Assembly (NCBI GenBank): GCA_015064195.1
Contig: SVSO01000089.1
Coordinates: 1-10,587 of the forward strand
Source of the DNA: Oscillospiraceae bacterium
GTDB taxonomy: Bacteria > Bacillota_A > Clostridia > Oscillospirales > CAG-272
DNA length: 10,587 nt
Direction of reading: 5' to 3'
Part shown: in pieces, positions 6,404-10,587 of the stretch
Layout: every line of letters begins with the position of its first letter
How positions within the stretch are numbered: position 1 is the first letter of the stretch
The notes under the pieces: generated by a model
Seen by the model: the letters and a program-made list of their open reading frames with translations, nothing else
Told to the model about the DNA's origin: nothing
Databases searched by the model: none
Program-made: the position numbers and the translations under genes

Positions 6404-7028
6404 ATCGCGGATTTTTCCGGTATTCCCGGGGCGTCATGCCGAGGGAGGTGCGCCACAGATTGTAGAAATGTGACTCCGACAGCCCGCACATGGCCGAGGG
6501 TTCCCCCACCGTCACCGGCTCCCGAAATCCTGTATCCAGATATTCGACGGCACGCAGGAGACGGCTGTCCATGGGCGGACGGCTCTCATAACACATCCCG
6601 TCAAATGCACCGTCGAGAAGCGAAAACAGATGCGCCATCATGGAAAGCGACTGCTTTTCATGGCCGAAGGCTTCAAACAGTGCGGGAAAATGGTGGGCGA
6701 CCGACGCCGGATCTGCCAGCTTCTGGACAAGATACCGCCGTCCTGCAAAGGGCGCGGCACTCCGCCGGAAGCCGAAATGCACGGAGATCATCTGATTTTC
6801 CTCACCGAACGTCCGGTAGAGATAACGGGAATCCTGCGGGGTCAGCACGATATCCCCGGGCATCGCATCAAAGCTCCGGTCATCCTCCCGGAACTGATAG
6901 ACGCCCTTTTCGATGAATGCCAGCGAAAAATATGGGCGGGGCTTATGAAAAAAGTCGGCGATGTAATCCGGCGGATTCTTGTAGCGGCGGATATTCAAAA
7001 ACATGAGGGATGGAAATGCAGCGGGCAT
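6402..7028 (-). CDS. AraC-like regulator with a half-length DNA-binding domain
   Basis: A 208-residue protein. Residues about 30-90 form an AraC-type cupin sensor (YFSLAFIEKGVYQFRED, then MPGDIVLTPQD). The C-terminal part (about 155-208) has only one helix-turn-helix unit, centred on CGLSESHFYNLWRTSLGMTPREYR, and stops at RKNPR. Normal AraC proteins carry two units over about 100 residues. The stop lies in the T-run of the phosphofructokinase terminator, so the missing part is not downstream. The gene may be truncated, have an internal deletion joining unit 1 to the end of unit 2, or act as a ligand-binding antagonist. GEPSAM stands where GELAxx is usual, a possible sign of decay. The ATG at 7026-7028 follows GAGGTGA. 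A perfect promoter drives it, divergent from the SDR/dehydratase pair it presumably once controlled or still controls. Confidence 0.8.
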   Translation of the reverse strand: MPAAFPSLMFLNIRRYKNPPDYIADFFHKPRPYFSLAFIEKGVYQFREDDRSFDAMPGDIVLTPQDSRYLYRTFGEENQMISVHFGFRRSAAPFAGRRYLVQKLADPASVAHHFPALFEAFGHEKQSLSMMAHLFSLLDGAFDGMCYESRPPMDSRLLRAVEYLDTGFREPVTVGEPSAMCGLSESHFYNLWRTSLGMTPREYRKNPR

Positions 7029-7067
7029 GGTTTCACCTCAAAATCATAGAATAGTTGCGTTTTTCAT

Positions 7068-7096
7068 ATTATACTATATTTTATTTTTCCTGTCAA
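7068..7096 (-). promoter_or_regulatory. Consensus promoter of the half-length AraC gene
   Basis: Minus-strand TTGACA (plus 7091-7096), a 17-nt spacer and TATAAT (plus 7068-7073) match the vegetative consensus exactly. Its -35 box lies inside the divergent SDR promoter. Confidence 0.9.
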
Positions 7097-7107
7097 TATG
7101 ATATAAT
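7079..7107 (+). promoter_or_regulatory. Extended -10 promoter of the SDR/dehydratase pair
   Basis: TGA-TATAAT (7099-7107) is an extended -10 with a perfect hexamer. The -35 position (TTTTAT, 7079-7084, 17-nt spacer) is weak. It overlaps the strong minus-strand promoter, so the two compete; activator help for this side is plausible. Confidence 0.65.
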
Positions 7108-7145
7108 AAAACTGCAATAATAATTATCCAAGGGAGGATCTTACA

Positions 7146-7886
7146 ATGGCAAAGACAGTTTTAATCACCGGCGGCGCATCCGGAATGGGCCTGCTGCTGG
7201 GACAATCTTACGCAAAGGAAGGCGCAAATGTGGCGCTGGTTGACATCAATCAGGCGGCGCTGGATGAGAAGGTGGCAGAGATCAATGGGGCAGACGGCGG
7301 GCGTGCCATCGGCATCGCCATCGACATCCGCGATTACGAAAAGGTCTGTGAAGCCCGTGACAAAACCGTGGAAGCGTTCGGCTCCATCGACATCCTCATC
7401 AACTGCGCCGGCGGTGCGGAGACCCGCATCTGCAGCGCCCACGGAAGATTCCACGAAAATCCCATCGAAGTCTACGACTGGGGACTTGACGTGAATCTGA
7501 AGGGCGCGATCTACTTCGATCACGCGGTCATGGCGCAGATGGCGAAGCAGATGAGCGGCGTTATCGTGCATCTCGGCTCCATCACCGGCGCGGAGGGCAG
7601 CGGCAGTGCGATCGCCTATGCCGCCTCCAAGAGCGCGCTGATGCACGGCGTGACCAAATCCATGGCACTTGCCGGCGCACCCTACAATGTGCGCAGCTTC
7701 TGTGTCGCACCCGGCCCGGTTCTCACCCGTCCGGGAATGGCAAGCATGAAAACGCTGGCCGGACGTGCCGCAGAGCCCCATGAGATCACCGACCTCATCA
7801 TGTATCTCGCCAGCGAAAAGGGCGCATTCGTCAACGGAACCTGTCATCTGGTTGATGGCGGCCGCTACGTCATGACAAACAAATAG
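7146..7886 (+). CDS. Short-chain dehydrogenase/reductase (classical SDR)
   Basis: A 246-residue cytoplasmic oxidoreductase with every classical SDR landmark: TGGASGMG (8-15) for cofactor binding, acidic D33 after the second strand favouring NAD(H) over NADP(H), NCAGG (86-90), N117, the catalytic S145, Y158 and K162 (YAASK), and the PG motif (189-190). Such enzymes oxidise or reduce a hydroxyl or keto group on sugars, polyols, cyclitols or acids; the sequence does not fix which. The ATG at 7146 follows GGGAGG by 9 nt. It is followed 10 bp later by a dehydroquinate-dehydratase-like gene whose ribosome site overlaps this gene's stop codon. The two are therefore almost certainly co-translated and likely act in consecutive steps on a cyclic hydroxyacid or sugar acid. 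Confidence 0.92.
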   Translation: MAKTVLITGGASGMGLLLGQSYAKEGANVALVDINQAALDEKVAEINGADGGRAIGIAIDIRDYEKVCEARDKTVEAFGSIDILINCAGGAETRICSAHGRFHENPIEVYDWGLDVNLKGAIYFDHAVMAQMAKQMSGVIVHLGSITGAEGSGSAIAYAASKSALMHGVTKSMALAGAPYNVRSFCVAPGPVLTRPGMASMKTLAGRAAEPHEITDLIMYLASEKGAFVNGTCHLVDGGRYVMTNK

Positions 7887-7896
7887 GAGAGCGCAG

Positions 7897-8661
7897 ATGA
7901 AACCCACATTTTTACATCAGATGAAGCCGCTGAACACCTGCATGATCCAGTCGCCGAATCCCACCCACGCCATCTGTCTTGCGCGGAACGGCGTATACGA
8001 CGGCGCGGAGGCATTCGGCTTCCAGTATGAGAGTCTGGAGGCAAACTATCACACCGAAGCGGACGTGAAATCCATCTTCCGGCAGATGGGCAATCGTCCC
8101 ATCTACGTCACAAACTACCGCGGCCATGCCAATGAAGGCAAGTCCGACGAGGAGCTGGTGGACGGGCTGCTGGATCTTGTCCGCTGGGGCGCGACCATGG
8201 CGGATGTGATGGGCGATTTCTTCTGCCCCGATCCGCTCCAGCTCACCCGTGATCCGGCGGCAGTGGAAAAGCAGATGGACGTGATCGAGCGCATCCATCA
8301 CGCCGGCGGCGAGGTGCTCATGTCGTCCCACACCATGAAATTCATGAGTGCGGACGAGGTGATGGCCATCGCGCTTGCCCACAAGGAGCGGGGCGCGGAC
8401 ATTGCGAAGATCGTTACGGCGGCGAACAATGAGGATGAGGAGCTGGAAAATCTCCGCACCACCACGATCCTGCGCCGGGAGCTTGGCATTCCCTTCCTGT
8501 TCCTGTCCGCCGGCTCCCACAACCGCTTCCACCGCACCATCGGCCCCATGCTCGGCTGTGCCATGTGGCTGACCGTCCACGAGCAGACGCCCTTCTCCAC
8601 CAGACCCCAGCCTCACACCCGCGCCATCCGCGAGATCGAAGCAAATTTCGACTATCGGTAA
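7897..8661 (+). CDS. Type I 3-dehydroquinate dehydratase-like protein (divergent)
   Basis: A 254-residue TIM-barrel protein of the type I dehydroquinate dehydratase (AroD) family, which eliminates water through a lysine Schiff base. SSHTMKFMS (143-151) carries the catalytic His145, GADIAKIV (166-173) the Schiff-base Lys171, and HNRFHR (208-213) the substrate-binding Arg. R75 and E80 (NYRGHANEGK) match the R..EGG region, and Q238 the final Gln. The strand-1 E-x-R-x-D substrate motif reads G41-F-Q-Y-E45, and EGG reads EGK. The reaction type is probably kept, but the substrate may differ from 3-dehydroquinate. The length is normal. The gene is co-transcribed with an SDR, not with shikimate-pathway genes, which argues for a catabolic role. 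The ATG at 7897 follows AGGAGA, which overlaps the SDR stop. True dehydroquinate activity remains possible. Confidence 0.82.
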   Translation: MKPTFLHQMKPLNTCMIQSPNPTHAICLARNGVYDGAEAFGFQYESLEANYHTEADVKSIFRQMGNRPIYVTNYRGHANEGKSDEELVDGLLDLVRWGATMADVMGDFFCPDPLQLTRDPAAVEKQMDVIERIHHAGGEVLMSSHTMKFMSADEVMAIALAHKERGADIAKIVTAANNEDEELENLRTTTILRRELGIPFLFLSAGSHNRFHRTIGPMLGCAMWLTVHEQTPFSTRPQPHTRAIREIEANFDYR

Positions 8662-8678
8662 AAATCCCGCAGAAGCAT

Positions 8679-8714
8679 AATCCCCTCAAAAGCAGACGCT
8701 TTTGGGGGGATTTT
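8679..8714 (+). terminator. Intrinsic terminator of the SDR/dehydratase operon
   Basis: A 15-bp stem (8679-8693 with 8698-8712, one G-U pair, AGAC loop) ends in a TTTT run (8711-8714), 17 bp after the TAA stop. On the opposite strand it also lies beyond the GH43-type gene, but there the following sequence (ATGCTTC) lacks a U-run, so termination on that side is less certain. Confidence 0.9.
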
Positions 8715-8740
8715 CATTGAAACGGCAAGCCGCTCCATGC

Positions 8741-9811
8741 TTATTCGTAATCCTCGATGCGCCATTCATCGTGCCAGTCGAGGTATGCCATTTCGCCGTC
8801 GAATCGGAAGGGCAGCCATACATAATCCGCTTCCTTCGTATTGGCCTTCTCGATGCCGTGAAGGGTGTTGGATGCCGCGTTCTTTTCCTCGGGCGTAGAA
8901 TCCGGATTGAATGCATCCGCATACGCCTTTTCGTACAGCTCGTAGGGTAGATCCATCTGGTGGGGCAGCCAGCGGTCGGCGCAGGCGATGTACAGATCCT
9001 TTTTGCCGGGAACCTTGAACACGCTGGAAACCTGACTGTGGAAGGAGGTATGGGAGGGGTCGCCCGGGTGAGGATCGCCGAGAACGGTGTACGGGCCGTG
9101 CCATGTGTCGGCAATGGCAAGCTCGGAGGGATTCGGCAGATAGCCGGTGGTGCCGGAGGTGATCAGATAATGCTTGAATTTGCGGACAAAATGGGCGGTT
9201 GCTTCTCTGACATACGGCGGATAGGGATGGGGAAAATGGGTGGTATAGAATCCGGTGACGTCGGTAAAATCGGCGGTCAGATCGGCGCAGATCGTTTCGG
9301 AATGGACGCGCTCGAAATAATAGTAGCCCTTTCCGTCCGGTGCTACCACAAGGTCAAAGTCGCCTGCGCTCATGTTCAGCGGATACAGCTTTTCGCGGAC
9401 GATGGTGTACGGGCCGGTGATGCGGTCGGCGGTGAGAACCGTCTCGCTCTGGGTGCCGTCACGCTCCATGATCTTCAGCCAGCAGACGAACTTTTTCGTC
9501 TTGGGATTGAAGATGATGTGCGGTCTGTCCATTTTGGATGAGGGATGGATGCTGGAGTGGGGATCTTCCGTGTTCGGCGGGATAATCAGGCCGAGATCCT
9601 CCCAATTGTACAGGTCATCGGAGCGGTAGCAGCGCACGCCCCAATGCCAGATGTCCTTTGCGGCATCGGTGAATTCCTTGTTTTCGCCGTACCAGTAGTA
9701 ATAGCCGTCAAGATACATGACCGAGCCGCCGTGAGCCTGAATGCGCTCGCCCTTGGTGTCCAGCCAGACCTGTCCCGGCCGGATGCTGTCGTATCGTTTC
9801 ATGTTGTCCAT
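8741..9811 (-). CDS. GH43-type beta-propeller glycosidase, exo-1,3-galactanase-like
   Basis: A 356-residue protein with the five-bladed propeller pattern of family GH43. AHGGSVMYLDGYYYWYGENK (26-45) opens blade one; the aspartate general base of ordinary GH43 enzymes (A-D-P) is absent. MDRPHIIFNP (94-103), AGDFDLVVAPDGKGYYYF (149-166), VREATAHF (201-208) and LITSGTTGYLPN (216-227) follow. These blocks resemble exo-beta-1,3-galactanases (GH43_24-like), where a Gln replaces the base. Gln260 in SFHSQVSS is its likely counterpart and Glu203 the probable acid. The expected role is removing terminal galactose from 1,3-linked galactan or a related glycan. No signal peptide is seen, so it should act on imported oligosaccharides. 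I start it at ATG 9809-9811 because AGGAGG lies 5 nt upstream; a longer in-frame start lacks one. It is a single-gene unit. The subfamily is my reading from memory. Confidence 0.82.
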   Translation of the reverse strand: MDNMKRYDSIRPGQVWLDTKGERIQAHGGSVMYLDGYYYWYGENKEFTDAAKDIWHWGVRCYRSDDLYNWEDLGLIIPPNTEDPHSSIHPSSKMDRPHIIFNPKTKKFVCWLKIMERDGTQSETVLTADRITGPYTIVREKLYPLNMSAGDFDLVVAPDGKGYYYFERVHSETICADLTADFTDVTGFYTTHFPHPYPPYVREATAHFVRKFKHYLITSGTTGYLPNPSELAIADTWHGPYTVLGDPHPGDPSHTSFHSQVSSVFKVPGKKDLYIACADRWLPHQMDLPYELYEKAYADAFNPDSTPEEKNAASNTLHGIEKANTKEADYVWLPFRFDGEMAYLDWHDEWRIEDYE

Positions 9812-9867
9812 AATTTCCTCCTGATTTTTTAAAATAATGATACTGTCAAACATTGATCTGCGAGAGT

Positions 9868-9876
9868 ATTATACCA
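9868..9876 (-). promoter_or_regulatory. Extended -10 promoter of the GH43-type gene
   Basis: Minus-strand TGG-TATAAT (hexamer at plus 9868-9873) is an extended -10 box, 57 bp before the start codon. The -35 region at 17-nt spacing (TAGTTT) is poor, so activation by a regulator is plausible. Confidence 0.6.
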
Positions 9877-9941
9877 TACCGCCGACAAAAAAACTACACT
9901 TTTTTGTGAATGATACCCCGGATTCTGGCTGATTTCGCCGT

Positions 9942-10364
9942 TCAGATCAGCACGCCGTCGCAGTGATCCACCTCATGCTGGATGATCTGCGCCGTGAAGC
10001 CGGTGTAGGTTTTGATGCGCACCTGCAGCTCCGTGGTCTGATAGCGCACCTTGATGCTCCGATACCGTCTGCAGGGACGCGGGCCGCCGGGCAGTGACAG
10101 ACAGCCCTCCTCGGTATCGTAAGGGCCGTCCTTTTTGATGATCTCCGGATTGAGCATCACCGTATACACCGGCGATTTTCCGCTCTCATCGAGAAACGCG
10201 ATGATGCGCCGTCTCACGCCGATCATGTTGGCCGCCATGCCGACACAGCTTTCCCGATGCGCCGTCAGCGTGTCCAGCAGATCCGCCGCCGTCTTCAGAT
10301 CCTCTCCGGTTGCCGTCTCCGATCTTCCCGCCAGAAAGATCGGATCGTGCATCAATTCTTTCAC
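9942..10364 (-). CDS. def: Peptide deformylase-like metalloprotein
   Basis: A 140-residue protein of the peptide deformylase family, which removes the formyl group from nascent N-terminal methionine. Metal-binding motifs II and III are intact: EGCLS (86-90, ligand Cys88) and HEVDH (130-134, ligands His130 and His134, catalytic Glu131). Motif I, normally GxGxAAxQ, reads VGMAANMIG (41-49): Met47 stands where the oxyanion-stabilising Gln normally lies. It also ends soon after HEVDHCDGVLI, without the usual C-terminal extension. It may be a second, specialised deformylase or act on other formylated substrates. The start is GTG at 10362-10364, because AGGAGG lies 9 nt upstream; the next ATG is too far from it. 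It follows the NUDIX gene by 27 bp, in a likely operon unrelated to the sugar genes. Confidence 0.85.
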   Translation of the reverse strand: MKELMHDPIFLAGRSETATGEDLKTAADLLDTLTAHRESCVGMAANMIGVRRRIIAFLDESGKSPVYTVMLNPEIIKKDGPYDTEEGCLSLPGGPRPCRRYRSIKVRYQTTELQVRIKTYTGFTAQIIQHEVDHCDGVLI

Positions 10365-10391
10365 TATGATTGTCCTCCTGTATTTCCCATG

Positions 10392-10587
10392 TCATCCTTT
10401 GCCATATCGCTTGGTGATCTCCTGCAAAATTTCCACATCCGCCGGGCAGAATGCGTACGCCGGGATCTCCTCCGGCGTGATCCATCGGATGTCGTTGTGC
10501 TCCAGCTTCTGCGGCTTGCCTTGAGCAATGCGGGCATGGAACAGGGTCAGATGCACCGTCAGATCGGGATATGCGTGGACAACCTCC
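10392..10587 (-). CDS. NUDIX hydrolase, C-terminal part (MutT-like)
   Basis: The last 64 residues of a gene that runs off the window's right edge. The block LEHNDIRWITPEEIPAYAF (28-46 of the visible part), followed by CPADVEIL, is the typical C-terminal signature of MutT-type (deoxy)nucleoside triphosphate pyrophosphohydrolases, which clean oxidised nucleotides from the pool. The NUDIX box itself (GX5EX7REUXEEXGU) lies outside the window, so catalytic competence cannot be checked. It stops at TGA (10392-10394), and the deformylase-like gene follows closely in the same direction. Confidence 0.85.
   Translation of the reverse strand, partial: EVVHAYPDLTVHLTLFHARIAQGKPQKLEHNDIRWITPEEIPAYAFCPADVEILQEITKRYGKG

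Noticed and set aside
7161..8616. Two long minus-strand open frames opposite the SDR and dehydratase genes
   Set aside because: These are shadow frames of well-supported plus-strand genes, with no ribosome sites or motifs of their own.
9842..9848. TTTGACA on the minus strand just before the GH43-type gene as a -35 box
   Set aside because: At 17 nt spacing the -10 position reads AATCAG and falls into the ribosome site. The TGG-TATAAT box further upstream is far better.
9885..9907. An A-run and T-run pair (ACAAAAAAA ... TTTTTTGT) that could be a terminator for the deformylase-like gene
   Set aside because: The stem would be almost purely A-T with no GC core and no separate U-run, and it lies at the upstream edge of the GH43-type promoter.
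1..10587. CRISPR array, tRNA or rRNA gene, transposase, toxin-antitoxin or phage genes
   Set aside because: No direct-repeat arrays, cloverleaf-like segments or recognisable mobile-element proteins were found by eye on either strand. A profile scan with covariance models would be decisive.

Overview
The window looks like chromosome from an anaerobic, low-GC-Gram-positive type bacterium (Bacillota, probably a gut Clostridia lineage). The reasons are strong AGGAGG-type ribosome sites before almost every gene, AT-rich gaps with TTGACA/TATAAT promoters, compact stem-loop/T-run terminators, a PPi-type phosphofructokinase, and the gene content itself. Coding DNA is fairly GC-rich while the gaps are AT-rich. 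This placement is inferred from style; no rRNA or marker gene is present.

Layout. 1-296: an AT-rich stretch joined to the 3' remnant of a broken gene, ending in a bidirectional terminator. 297-2497 (minus): a two-gene operon encoding a WbsX/GH99-like protein followed by a GH28-like parallel beta-helix protein, driven by a perfect-consensus promoter. 2626-3951 (minus): a Gfo/Idh/MocA protein resembling the GH109 group, divergent from an AraC-family regulator (4083-4910, plus). 5118-6353 (plus): PPi-type phosphofructokinase with a structured leader. 6402-7028 (minus): an AraC-like regulator with only half of the usual DNA-binding domain, divergent from a plus-strand pair (7146-8661) of a short-chain dehydrogenase and a divergent type I 3-dehydroquinate-dehydratase-like protein. 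8741-9811 (minus): a GH43-type beta-propeller close to exo-1,3-galactanases. 9942-10587 (minus): a peptide deformylase-like gene and the 3' end of a NUDIX hydrolase gene.

How it fits together. Most of the window reads as a cytoplasmic carbohydrate-use region. Three glycan-active enzyme families, an NAD-binding sugar-modifying protein, an SDR/dehydratase pair and a glycolytic kinase surround two AraC-type sensors. None of the glycan enzymes has a visible signal peptide, so they probably act on imported oligosaccharides; no transporter is in the window. GH28-like plus exo-galactanase-like enzymes would suit pectin or arabinogalactan side chains, but the substrate is a guess. Both AraC genes sit at divergent promoters whose elements overlap, a layout suited to reciprocal control.

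No tRNA, rRNA, CRISPR array, complete mobile element or obvious new defence system was seen. The least ordinary items are the SDR plus altered dehydroquinate-dehydratase pair, the Gfo/Idh protein lacking the catalytic lysine motif, and the half-length AraC regulator.
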